From contig JAONJW010000010.1 in NCBI GenBank assembly GCA_028377305.1, positions 1 through 64,000 on the forward strand: a stretch of 64,000 nucleotides of DNA, given 5' to 3'. How positions within the stretch are numbered: the stretch's first letter is position 1; every line of letters begins with the position of its first letter. This document shows positions 19,069-27,223 of this stretch, one piece after another. The DNA comes from Prolixibacteraceae bacterium (GTDB taxonomy: Bacteria; Bacteroidota; Bacteroidia; Bacteroidales; Prolixibacteraceae). The notes under the pieces are model-generated. The model did not search any database and was not told where the DNA came from. It was given only the letters and a program-made list of their open reading frames with translations. The position numbers were made by a program, and so were the translations under genes.

Positions 19069-19127
19069 ATTACATGAATGGTCCAAAACAGTGTGTTCGA
19101 CACAAACTATTCGACCATTCATGTAAT
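19069..19127 (+). terminator. Long inverted repeat after the DUF5686 gene
   Basis: A perfect 15-bp stem (ATTACATGAATGGTC, 19069-19083, with its complement at 19113-19127) encloses a 29-nt loop that holds its own small hairpin TGTGT-TCG-ACACA. No T run follows, so it may be a transcript-end or mRNA-stabilising structure rather than a classical terminator. The 350-nt interval it opens also holds a dyad and a promoter of the next gene. Confidence 0.6.
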
Positions 19128-19269
19128 ATAAAAAACAAACTACCGATCTGGTGCAACAAGATAGTGACTCTCATCCGACTTGACGTAGATATACAAAATC
19201 TATTTATCAAAATAATATCCTATTTATAACCACATTGAGATTGTTCATATATATGTACTTTTTTTTTGC

Positions 19270-19283
19270 GTGACTTTTGTCAC
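19270..19283. promoter_or_regulatory. GTGAC-N4-GTCAC dyad, candidate operator of the sulfur-relay gene
   Basis: GTGAC TTTT GTCAC is a perfect 5-4-5 inverted repeat about 62 nt upstream of the predicted -33 element. Its geometry resembles sites of Crp/Fnr-family activators. The regulator is not known; a Crp/Fnr gene is at 41.0 kb. Confidence 0.45.
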
Positions 19284-19344
19284 AAAGCAACTTTTACACC
19301 AACATAAACAACTACACATCAACATATTACAACATTTGCATTTA

Positions 19345-19376
19345 TTTGTTTGTTATTATTTTGTAGCATATCTTTG
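19345..19376 (+). promoter_or_regulatory. Bacteroidetes-type promoter of the CoA-disulfide reductase fusion
   Basis: TTTG (19345-19348) and TATCTTTG (19369-19376) match the -33 and -7 consensus with a 20-nt spacer. The ATG at 19407 lies 30 nt after the -7 box. The promoter overlaps the upstream in-frame TTG, which argues against a longer protein. Confidence 0.75.
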
Positions 19377-19406
19377 CTATCATCAAATAAATTAGCCTTA
19401 GACAAA

Positions 19407-21845
19407 ATGAAGTACCTTATTATTGGGGGTGTAGCAGGAGGAGCCACTACTGCAGCACGATTAAGAAGAGTAGATGAGCAAAGTGAAATCATCATGTTAG
19501 AGAAAGGACCTTACATATCTTATGCTAACTGTGGTCTCCCATACTACATTGGTGGCATAATCAAAGATCGTAGCAAACTTCTAGTTCAAACACCAGAAGG
19601 TTTCGGCAAACGATTTAATATTGATGTCAGAACATATTCTGAAGCTGTTGAAATCGATAGTGAAAATAAAGAAGTTACTGTCTTAAACCATCAAACAGAT
19701 GAAACTTATAAACTTTCATACGACAAGCTAGTACTTTCACCTGGAGCAAAACCTGTTGTTCCACCTATACCTGGTATTAATAGTCCTAAGATTTTAACCC
19801 TAAGAAACGTTGAAGATACAGATAGAATTAAAGAGTTTGTTGACAAAGTAACTCCTAAAAAAGCGGTTGTTATTGGAGCTGGATTTATTGGGCTTGAAAT
19901 GGCAGAGAACCTACATCATCGTAATATCCAAGTATCAGTCGTTGAAGCTGCACCACAGGTAATGAATATGATTGATCCTGAGATGGCATCTATTATTCAC
20001 CAGCATTTCAAGGAACAAGAAGTTGGACTGATCTTAGGTGATGCTGTTGCTGCTTTTGATGAGATAAACAATCAAGTTCACATTACATTAAACAGTGGGA
20101 GAGTGCTAATTGCAGATCTTGCCATTTTATCAATTGGTGTACGCCCAGATACGACACTGGCTCAAAAAGCAGGAATTGAACTTGGAGTAACAGGAGGAGT
20201 AAAAGTGGATGAATTCCTACAAACCTCAATAAAAGATATTTATTCTCTTGGAGATAGTATGGAGTTTTCTCATCCAATAACCAAAAAACCTACTATTGCC
20301 TTTTTAGCTGGACCGGCAAACAAACAAGGTCGTCTACTTGCTGACAATATGACTTTTGGTCACAAAAGAGCATATAAAGGAGCTATTGCAACTGCGATTG
20401 CAAAAATATTTGACTTAACTGTTGCAACAACAGGTCTAAGCGAGAAGCAGTTGATTAAAGAAGACATCCAATATAAGGTCTCTATAACGATCAATGGATC
20501 TCATGCAGGGTACTATCCTGGAGCAACTCAAATGACAACTAAAATTCTATTCTCACCAGAGGATGGTAGAGTCCTCGGTGCACAGATTGTAGGAGAGAAA
20601 GGGGTCGACAAAAGAATGGATATGCTCGCAACCATCATTGGAATGAATGGGGACATTTATGAGCTACAGGAAGTAGAACATGCCTATGCACCTCCTTTTT
20701 CTTCTGCTAAAGATCCAGTAAATCAAGTCGCATTCAATGCCGAAAATATATTAAAAGGGTTATCAAACCATCTTTCGCCATACGATATGGTAAACCGAGA
20801 TGATGATGTATTTGTACTAGATGTTAGAACACAGATGGAATACGAACTTGGCCATATTGATGGCGCAGTTCAAATTGAAGTAGATGAACTAAGAAGAAAT
20901 CTAAACAGGATTCCTAAAGATAAAACCATATATCTATATTGTGGAATTGGTTTAAGAGGTTATATTGCCACAAGAATCCTGCTTCAAAATGATTATAAAC
21001 ATGTTTATAACCTTTCAGGTGGATACAAACTGTACAAGACAGCCATTGATAATCAAGAAAATCCAATCTTGATTGAAAAAGACAACAACAAAGAAAGTGC
21101 ACCCCAAAAATTAAATACCAACCATATGCATAAAGTAGATGCTACAGGCCTTCAGTGTCCTGGTCCTATTTCTTTACTAAAAGAAGAAGTTGACAAGATC
21201 CAGCCAAATGAGGTTCTAGAAATAGTTGCTTCAGATATGGGCTTCTACAGAGATGTTGAAAGCTGGTGTAATGTTACAGGTAATACTTTACTTTCAAAGT
21301 CAAAGAAAGACAGAATTATCTCCGCACAAATCCTGAAAACAGAAAGTAGCGATGGATTCTCTATATCATCCAAAGGTGATGACAAAACAATAGTTGTTTT
21401 CAGTGATGATTTAGATAAAGCATTGGCTAGTTTTGTTATAGCTAATGGCGCTGCAGCAATGGGTAAAAATGTAACGATGTTCTTTACTTTTTGGGGACTT
21501 AATATCATCAAAAATCCTAAAGCACCTAAGGCTCCCAAAGACTTAATGGGTAAAATGTTTGGATGGATGATGCCCAGCAGCTCAAAAGCTTTAACCTTAT
21601 CTAAGATGAATATGATGGGAATGGGGTCAAAGATGATGAGATACAGAATGTCATCTAAAAAGGTAGATACACTTGAGACAATGATTGGAAAAGCAAAACT
21701 TTCTGGAATCAACCTTATTGGTTGTCAAATGAGTATGGATGTCATGGGTGTTGATGCACAGGAATTTATTTCAGGAGTTAAAGTTGGAGGGGTAGCAAAC
21801 TACCTTGAAGCAGCAGAAAAATCGAATGTCAACCTGTTTATTTAA
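19407..21845 (+). CDS. CoA-disulfide reductase-like flavoprotein fused to rhodanese, TusA and DsrE modules
   Basis: This 812-residue cytoplasmic protein joins four modules. Residues 1-445 are a pyridine nucleotide-disulfide oxidoreductase of the CoA-disulfide/polysulfide reductase type, with IIGGVAGGATTAARLRR binding FAD and the single redox cysteine Cys42 in YANCGLPYY. A rhodanese domain (about 455-550) has Cys512 in YCGIGLRG. A TusA domain (about 570-640) has Cys584 in LQCPGPI. A DsrE-like domain (about 655-812) has Cys773 in GCQMSMD. The cysteines could pass sulfane sulfur along the chain or to CoA. The ATG is chosen because the promoter covers the upstream TTG. A MarR gene follows. Confidence 0.9.
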   Translation: MKYLIIGGVAGGATTAARLRRVDEQSEIIMLEKGPYISYANCGLPYYIGGIIKDRSKLLVQTPEGFGKRFNIDVRTYSEAVEIDSENKEVTVLNHQTDETYKLSYDKLVLSPGAKPVVPPIPGINSPKILTLRNVEDTDRIKEFVDKVTPKKAVVIGAGFIGLEMAENLHHRNIQVSVVEAAPQVMNMIDPEMASIIHQHFKEQEVGLILGDAVAAFDEINNQVHITLNSGRVLIADLAILSIGVRPDTTLAQKAGIELGVTGGVKVDEFLQTSIKDIYSLGDSMEFSHPITKKPTIAFLAGPANKQGRLLADNMTFGHKRAYKGAIATAIAKIFDLTVATTGLSEKQLIKEDIQYKVSITINGSHAGYYPGATQMTTKILFSPEDGRVLGAQIVGEKGVDKRMDMLATIIGMNGDIYELQEVEHAYAPPFSSAKDPVNQVAFNAENILKGLSNHLSPYDMVNRDDDVFVLDVRTQMEYELGHIDGAVQIEVDELRRNLNRIPKDKTIYLYCGIGLRGYIATRILLQNDYKHVYNLSGGYKLYKTAIDNQENPILIEKDNNKESAPQKLNTNHMHKVDATGLQCPGPISLLKEEVDKIQPNEVLEIVASDMGFYRDVESWCNVTGNTLLSKSKKDRIISAQILKTESSDGFSISSKGDDKTIVVFSDDLDKALASFVIANGAAAMGKNVTMFFTFWGLNIIKNPKAPKAPKDLMGKMFGWMMPSSSKALTLSKMNMMGMGSKMMRYRMSSKKVDTLETMIGKAKLSGINLIGCQMSMDVMGVDAQEFISGVKVGGVANYLEAAEKSNVNLFI

Positions 21846-21881
21846 TTACCACTGTCATTCATTACCTATAGTAATAATGCA

Positions 21882-21914
21882 AAGCACCTACCGAATGGTG
21901 GGTGCTTCTTTTTG
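21882..21914 (+). terminator. Terminator of the sulfur-relay gene
   Basis: AAGCACC (21882-21888) pairs with GGTGCTT (21901-21907), followed by CTTTTTG. It ends transcription before the MarR gene, so the two are separate units. Confidence 0.82.
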
Positions 21915-22354
21915 CCTTTACTCTTCATAAAATTCACGCTCAATCAAACAGCACAAATGCTCCAATACGCTGAGACTCCCTCCCGAAATAGTTATCTTGT
22001 AAATTAGATTAAATCCCACCTTAAAAAGAACTAGCATTGATAATTCAGTTCATTTGATCACCCGGCAATATTTTTCCTTCTATTCTAAATAGACCTTAAG
22101 GGTTTACTCTTTAAATTATCACCCAGAACACTTATATATAAATCAATCTAAGACACAACACATTATCCGGATATCAATACACTCTTTGATCAATCATTGA
22201 AAAGAAATCACTCTTATTATTACATATGGTACTTTATTGAAAAGAGAAACACTCTCTAATAATTAAATATTCTAATTGATTATTCCAATAAAGTAAAAAC
22301 ATATCACATTTCTTAAGATTTATCATAACAAAAGCCCAATATTTTCTTAAACCA
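21915..22354. other. Intergenic interval between the fusion gene and marR
   Basis: This 440-nt AT-rich stretch has no convincing coding frame or RNA gene. It contains an imperfect direct repeat: ATTGAAAAGA at 22196-22205 and again at 22236-22245, exactly 40 bp apart, each followed by a similar CACTCT segment. The repeat ends about 100 nt before the marR promoter and could be an operator pair. Nothing else was recognised. Confidence 0.4.
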
Positions 22355-22385
22355 TTGAATTTATTTGTGCTATTTATTATTTTTG
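22355..22385 (+). promoter_or_regulatory. Promoter of the MarR-family gene
   Basis: TTG (22355-22357) and TATTTTTG (22378-22385) fit the -33/-7 consensus with a 20-nt spacer. The ATG at 22425 is 39 nt after the -7 box. An earlier in-frame TTG at 22365 lies inside the promoter and is rejected as a start. Confidence 0.7.
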
Positions 22386-22424
22386 CAAGACAAACAACAA
22401 CACAACATAATAACGTCAAGTTCT

Positions 22425-22847
22425 ATGGAACAAAGTTCTAAAACTATCTTAGAAATGATTTTTGAGCTAAAAAAAAGATGCTCAATGATGGATGTAGAGA
22501 TCATGAATAGAATGGGTCTATCACACTCCGAATTACAATTTTTTTCAACATTAAAAGAATGCAGCAATATATCTAGCTCTGAGCTTGGGAAAAAAATGAA
22601 CCTTTCCCCATCTAGAGTTAGTAGAATTGTTGACAGGTTAGTGACAAATGATTTTCTTGACCGTTCAATATCTGTAGCAGATAGACGTGCAATTACTCTT
22701 AAATTGACCGATAAAGGTGAAGGTGTTGCACAGCAAATTGATGATGTAAGAACAAACTGTAACAATAAAATCAACAAGGCACTATCGCCATCTGAAATTG
22801 ACGCATTTAGCAATGCTCTAAATAAGATCGTGAAAGTAGTTGATTAA
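22425..22847 (+). CDS. MarR-family transcriptional regulator
   Basis: The 140-residue protein has the winged-helix MarR layout: an N-terminal dimerisation helix, the recognition region SSSELGKKMNLSPSRVSRIVDRLVTNDFL (about 50-80), and the wing with SVADRRAITLKLTDKGEGV, in which DRR is the family hallmark. It lies alone behind the sulfur-relay fusion gene, so control of that gene or of itself is a reasonable guess, supported only by position. Members of this family often respond to oxidants or small aromatic ligands; one cysteine is present near residue 19, but no ligand can be inferred. Confidence 0.88.
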   Translation: MEQSSKTILEMIFELKKRCSMMDVEIMNRMGLSHSELQFFSTLKECSNISSSELGKKMNLSPSRVSRIVDRLVTNDFLDRSISVADRRAITLKLTDKGEGVAQQIDDVRTNCNNKINKALSPSEIDAFSNALNKIVKVVD

Positions 22848-22860
22848 TACATCAAACGAC

Positions 22861-22896
22861 AAAAACCATCATACGATTTTGTATGATGGTTTTTTT
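22861..22896 (+). terminator. Bidirectional terminator between marR and the SIMPL gene
   Basis: A perfect 14-bp stem (AAAAACCATCATAC, 22861-22874, with its complement 22881-22894), a 6-nt loop and T runs on both strands separate these convergent genes. Confidence 0.92.
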
Positions 22897-22908
22897 AGTT
22901 GTTTACAA

Positions 22909-23619
22909 TTAATCCATCGAAAGAGACATTCGCACTCTTGATTCTACTTTTATATTCTTTACTTGTAGATCATATGTCTTAGGCATTACTGCATTTGAAG
23001 CATCCATGCTCACAGCCCCATACGATTTTACAAAACGAGGAGCTCTATAATCCTGTTGACGGCTACTATTCACATCAACACTTACAATTCTTAAAATATG
23101 GTTCCCCAAAGCATTGATTATCTTTTCTCCTTTAGATTTTGCCTTCAACGTTGCCTTTACCGCCAACGCATTCTCTATCTCTGTTAAATCACCATAATCG
23201 AATCGACCTAGATTAACTTCCATATAACGATTTTGACTAAACTCATAGAACAGCTCATCTAATAATGACAAATCTTTTATTTCTAATTCATAAGAACGTA
23301 TCTCTTTAACACCTAGTTGATGCTTCCTTTTAGTTACTACTTGATTTTCAACATCCACAACTTTTAGATAAGACTTATCAATATCATATCGTTTAAGAAT
23401 AGTATAGCAACCTTTCTCCAATTGATTAATCGATTCTGTATCCTTCATTTTTGGATCACTAGATAGAACAATATTCAAGTAGACCTTTGTTGGAGCCACC
23501 ATCTGTTCAGCCGTACCTGAAACCCAAACAACACTCTCTTTATTAATACTCTCATTTTGTCCATAAGATGTCGACACCATAAAACACAGCATCAATACAC
23601 TCAATAATTGCTTAATCAT
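22909..23619 (-). CDS. SIMPL (DUF541) domain envelope protein
   Basis: The 236-residue protein has a signal peptide (residues 1-20, ending STSYGQ) and a SIMPL/DUF541 fold: VWVSGTAEQMVAPTKVYLNIVLSSDP near the N-terminus, where the family usually has VSGxG, and a C-terminal KNIKVESRVRMSLSMD strand. SIMPL proteins are periplasmic or outer-membrane proteins; some affect oxidative-stress tolerance, but the biochemical role is unclear. It is transcribed on the minus strand downstream of a small unknown gene, with a 64-nt gap. Confidence 0.82.
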   Translation of the reverse strand: MIKQLLSVLMLCFMVSTSYGQNESINKESVVWVSGTAEQMVAPTKVYLNIVLSSDPKMKDTESINQLEKGCYTILKRYDIDKSYLKVVDVENQVVTKRKHQLGVKEIRSYELEIKDLSLLDELFYEFSQNRYMEVNLGRFDYGDLTEIENALAVKATLKAKSKGEKIINALGNHILRIVSVDVNSSRQQDYRAPRFVKSYGAVSMDASNAVMPKTYDLQVKNIKVESRVRMSLSMD

Positions 23620-23683
23620 ACCACCTTAATTTAGTTTATTAACATTGTTAATAGACCAATTTTCATGCCATAAATTAAACTAT

Positions 23684-24028
23684 CTACAATCTCCAAACCT
23701 TATTAAAATAGATAATCGCAGCCTTTTTTAACTCTGATATTTTTTGTGCCTCGGTCCAATTAACAGTGACACTTGGTTCTTTAAAAACTGGCCACCCATC
23801 ACGATCTATTGTAACTTTATCCACCCGACCAATTTCACACAGAAGAGTAGCTGTCCCAAGATGTATTAAATTCATCTTCTCTTCTTTTGTAAACTCTCGG
23901 AATCCCCAACCTCTCTCTCTAATTCCAATAAGCATAAAAACACCATTATCATCTAGATCCATTCTGAACATCTCACCTAGGCGAAAGCACAGTTGGGTCC
24001 AATTCTGTATTTTATTATTTGACATCAC
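23684..24028 (-). CDS. Conserved-looking small protein of unknown function
   Basis: The 114-residue product is not recognised. It is soluble, without signal or membrane segment, and rich in tryptophan and charged residues. A central GIRERGWGFREFTKEEKMNLIHLGTATLL segment and DRDGWPVF look like conserved family blocks rather than random sequence. Either of two adjacent ATGs (24028 or 24025) could be the start. It may form a transcription unit with the SIMPL gene. Confidence 0.65.
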   Translation of the reverse strand: MMSNNKIQNWTQLCFRLGEMFRMDLDDNGVFMLIGIRERGWGFREFTKEEKMNLIHLGTATLLCEIGRVDKVTIDRDGWPVFKEPSVTVNWTEAQKISELKKAAIIYFNKVWRL

Positions 24029-24429
24029 ATTACTGTTTAAATAAATAGTTCAAAGAGGAATTTTGATATAAAAAGATCCCCATTTACAATTAACACGATT
24101 AGTTCAACCTAACGGATTATCTAATAAGGAAAATAATCTGTTTTTGTTCTACTTAAACCTTAATATATACGACAATAAATCAATTATTCGCTACCTATAC
24201 TAACTAAATGTACAAAAAAAAGTCAGTTAATGCCTCTAATGAAAAAAGATCAAAACAAAATTGTACATTTGTAACTTGACACATAACTAAAACTTAAAGT
24301 TATATGATGTCACACCTTAACTAAAAAATTTGTCTCCTCTTAATCATTGAACTTTAGCATGTAGCAAAGTGCACATAGATACGTGTTTTATGTATTAACG
24401 AAGAGAATTATTGCATAATATATCATAGG
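24029..24429. other. Intergenic interval and leader upstream of asnS
   Basis: This 401-nt stretch has no supported gene. A -7-like box TACATTTG lies at 24264-24271, without a good -33 element, giving a leader of about 150 nt. Just after it, TGACA-ATAACT (24277-24288) can pair with AGTTAT and TGTCA (24298-24312) to form a small interrupted hairpin. No T-box specifier or antiterminator consensus was seen. Confidence 0.35.
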
Positions 24430-25869
24430 ATGAAAAGAACATTAATCAAAGAAATCCTTCTTTCGGGACAACCAGGTACTGAAGTAAATATTAAAGGATG
24501 GGTAAGAACCAAAAGAGGAAGTAAGAGTGTCAACTTCATAGCAATGAATGATGGAACTTGCCTAGGTAATCTTCAAGTGGTTGCTGATGTTGCATCTTTT
24601 GAAGAGGAGACACTTAGAGATACTACTACTGGTGCTGCTCTTTCAGTTACAGGTAAATTGGTTGCATCTCAAGGTAGTGGACAATCGGTTGAGTTACAAG
24701 CTGAAAATATAGAAGTATTAGGGAAAGCAGATCCAGAAAAATACCCTATACAGCCTAAAAAACATACTTTAGAATTTCTACGTGAGAATGCACACCTAAG
24801 AATGCGTACCAACACTTTTAGTGCAGTATTCCGCATCCGTCACGCTATGATCTTTGCAGTTCATAAATTCTTTAGCGAGAAAAACTTCTACAATATTCAC
24901 ACTCCAATCATCACAAGTTCAGACGCTGAAGGTGCAGGAGAGATGTTTAGAGTAACAACACTTCCATTTAACGACACACCTAGAACAGAAGAGGGGGACG
25001 TTGATTTTACACAAGACTTCTTTTGCAAATCAACAAACCTTACTGTATCAGGGCAGTTGGAAGGTGAATTAGCTGCAATGGCTTTAGGTCAGATTTATAC
25101 TTTTGGACCTACATTCCGTGCTGAGAACTCAAATACATCACGTCACTTGGCTGAGTTCTGGATGATCGAGCCTGAGGTAGCATTTGCTGATCTTAATGAC
25201 AATATGGATCTTGCAGAAGAGTTCTTAAGATACCTTATTCAATACGCTTTAGACAACTGTAAAGAGGATGTTGAATTCCTAGCGAAGCGTCAAGAAGAAG
25301 AGGAGAAGAACAAGCCTAAAGAGGAGCGTAATATGAACCTAATCGAAAAACTTAAGCTTGTAGCTGACAATGATTTCGTAAGGTTAACCTATACAGAGGC
25401 TATTGAAATTTTACGTAATTCGAAGCCAAACAAGAAAGGTAAATTCAAATATCCTATTGAAGGATTCGGAACCGATCTTCAAAGCGAACACGAAAGATAT
25501 CTAGTAGAGAAGAAATTCCAAAAACCAGTAATTCTTACTGACTATCCAGCTAACATTAAAGCTTTCTATATGAGAGTAAATGAGGATGGTAAAACTGTTG
25601 CTGCAATGGATATTCTCTTCCCACAAATTGGAGAAATTGTTGGTGGTTCGCAACGTGAAGAGCGTCTAGATGTTCTTGAAGCAAAGATGGATGAGATGAA
25701 AATTCCTAAAGATGAAATGAGCTGGTATCTTGATACCCGTCGTTTTGGTGGAGCTCCTCACTCTGGATTTGGGCTAGGATTTGAAAGACTGATTACTTTC
25801 GTTACGGGTATGGGTAATATTCGTGATGTAATCCCTTTCCCTCGTGCACCAAAAACTTGTGAATTCTAA
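24430..25869 (+). CDS. asnS: Asparagine--tRNA ligase
   Basis: This 479-residue class II synthetase attaches asparagine to tRNA-Asn in the cytoplasm. It has an N-terminal OB-fold anticodon-binding domain (about 17-110, [25 protein letters not shown]), class II motif 1, motif 2 ([25 protein letters not shown]) and motif 3 ([16 protein letters not shown]), ending [13 protein letters not shown] as in bacterial AsnRS. An insertion rich in Glu and Lys (about 290-305) is within normal variation. It is monocistronic, with its own terminator. Confidence 0.96.
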   Translation: MKRTLIKEILLSGQPGTEVNIKGWVRTKRGSKSVNFIAMNDGTCLGNLQVVADVASFEEETLRDTTTGAALSVTGKLVASQGSGQSVELQAENIEVLGKADPEKYPIQPKKHTLEFLRENAHLRMRTNTFSAVFRIRHAMIFAVHKFFSEKNFYNIHTPIITSSDAEGAGEMFRVTTLPFNDTPRTEEGDVDFTQDFFCKSTNLTVSGQLEGELAAMALGQIYTFGPTFRAENSNTSRHLAEFWMIEPEVAFADLNDNMDLAEEFLRYLIQYALDNCKEDVEFLAKRQEEEEKNKPKEERNMNLIEKLKLVADNDFVRLTYTEAIEILRNSKPNKKGKFKYPIEGFGTDLQSEHERYLVEKKFQKPVILTDYPANIKAFYMRVNEDGKTVAAMDILFPQIGEIVGGSQREERLDVLEAKMDEMKIPKDEMSWYLDTRRFGGAPHSGFGLGFERLITFVTGMGNIRDVIPFPRAPKTCEF

Positions 25870-25895
25870 TCTATTCAAGAATAGAATATATAATA

Positions 25896-25937
25896 AAGGC
25901 TGTTCCAATATTTTTTGGGAACAGCCTTCACTTTTAG
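25896..25937 (+). terminator. Terminator of asnS
   Basis: AAGGCTGTTCC (25896-25906) pairs with GGAACAGCCTT (25918-25928) in an 11-bp stem, followed by a short T-rich tail. It separates asnS from a convergent gene. Confidence 0.88.
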
Positions 25938-25950
25938 TAATAACCATTAC

Positions 25951-27066
25951 TTATGGGTTAACTCTTTTCCCATTTTTCAACAATTCAATCTTATATAGTT
26001 TAGGCCAATACTTGCCTGTTACATACAAATAATTATCTGAAGGATTGTATGCTATCCCATTCATGACATCAATGGTCTTTTTGCTCTCCATCTGTGCGGA
26101 TCTGGATAGTCCTGTTAAGGAGATGATAGCAACAACCTCTCCTGTTCGGCTATCTATCTTGACAATATCTTCGGTGGTCCATACATTGGCGTATATATAA
26201 TCATTCACAAACTCTAGCTCATTAAGATGAATAAACTCTCGCTGGTTAGAGAATACATGAATTCTACGAGTTTCTTGAAAATTGGTTGGATCAAGAAAAT
26301 ATATTGTAGATGAACCATCACTCATTATTAACTCTTTTCCATTATTCGTTAATCCCCAACCTTCCTTGTTTGAATACGAAAAACTACCAACCTGTTTCAT
26401 TGTCTTATTATCATACACAAAAGCCTTCTGTTTCTTATAAGTCAACTGGAACACGTTTCCATTTAGTAGTGTTAACCCTTCTCCAAAAAACGTTTTATCT
26501 AAAGGTGTGATGGAAACAATTTCTCCATTATGATATTTAGTTTTATAGATAAATGATGTCCCATGTTCACCAGTACTTTCATAAAGCAAGCCATCATTGA
26601 ACTCCAATCCTTCTGTAAAATGTTCAGGAGAGTGATCATAGCTTTTAACTACCCTATAATTAAGACTTTCTGGTGCATTAGACGCAAAAAGAACAAGATC
26701 TTTACGAGTAATTCCAGTCTTTCCATTATCTTTTTGTGCTTCAACACGAACGCTATTTTTCCCTAGTCGAAAAAGATCTTTTGAAAGGGTCTCATTACAC
26801 TCAAAGCTTTCTAGTTCCTTTACCTTAACATTATTCACATAGAGTGATGCCTTCTCAATTTGCCCACCTTTAGGTAGAATTTTTATTGATACGGATACAT
26901 CCTTTCCAAGGATTGATTGTTTCTGCAATCGAAGAACAGTGACTGGCTTTCTAGTATTAGAGGTCGTTTTGCAAGAAATGTTTCCGAACAAAAGTGACGT
27001 AATAATCATTAAAAAATATAGTGTACTCAATTGTCTCATTCGTCTCATAATCATTTTAAATAGCAT
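25951..27066 (-). CDS. Glutaminyl-peptide cyclotransferase-like lipoprotein
   Basis: The 371-residue protein matches the bacterial/plant glutamine cyclotransferase family, a five-bladed beta-propeller, with SPEHFTEGLEFNDGLLYESTGEHGTS, FGEGLTLLNGNVFQLTYKKQKAFVYD, EGWGLTNNGKELIMSDGSS and the final NGIAYNPSDNYLYVTGKYWPKLY. Such enzymes form N-terminal pyroglutamate on exported proteins. The first 32 residues hold a hydrophobic segment ending in GNISC, so lipidation at Cys32 is likely; about 150 residues precede the propeller. Several ATGs (27066, 27054, 27048, 27039) are possible starts. Confidence 0.88.
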   Translation of the reverse strand: MLFKMIMRRMRQLSTLYFLMIITSLLFGNISCKTTSNTRKPVTVLRLQKQSILGKDVSVSIKILPKGGQIEKASLYVNNVKVKELESFECNETLSKDLFRLGKNSVRVEAQKDNGKTGITRKDLVLFASNAPESLNYRVVKSYDHSPEHFTEGLEFNDGLLYESTGEHGTSFIYKTKYHNGEIVSITPLDKTFFGEGLTLLNGNVFQLTYKKQKAFVYDNKTMKQVGSFSYSNKEGWGLTNNGKELIMSDGSSTIYFLDPTNFQETRRIHVFSNQREFIHLNELEFVNDYIYANVWTTEDIVKIDSRTGEVVAIISLTGLSRSAQMESKKTIDVMNGIAYNPSDNYLYVTGKYWPKLYKIELLKNGKRVNP

Positions 27067-27151
27067 TCTATACGATAAAGATAAAAAAGAGTATTAGAAC
27101 AAAATAGGGAAAAGAGATTATCCATGATAAAAAAATTATTTCATTGTAATC

Positions 27152-27184
27152 TTGTCGTCAAAAATTAATTATAAGTTACTTTTG
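27152..27184 (+). promoter_or_regulatory. Promoter of the flippase-dut operon
   Basis: TTG (27152-27154) and TACTTTTG (27177-27184) fit the -33/-7 consensus with a 22-nt spacer, slightly long. The start codon at 27224 follows 39 nt after the -7 box. Confidence 0.65.
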
Positions 27185-27223
27185 TATCTTTAATAGAAGT
27201 AATCTTATTGATATATAATATAT

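Noticed and set aside
19350-19406. TTG-initiated N-terminal extension of the sulfur-relay protein
   Set aside because: The extension lies on the predicted -33/-7 promoter and adds a hydrophobic peptide not expected in this cytoplasmic flavoprotein.
21245-21712. 155-codon minus-strand frame over the DsrE end of the fusion gene
   Set aside because: Antisense shadow; the plus strand carries conserved TusA and DsrE motifs.
22370-22813. 147-codon minus-strand frame over the MarR gene
   Set aside because: Antisense shadow of a recognised MarR protein that has its own promoter and terminator.
24264-24429. T-box riboswitch in the asnS leader
   Set aside because: No T-box consensus, no specifier loop and no antiterminator/terminator pair; the class is also rare in Bacteroidetes.
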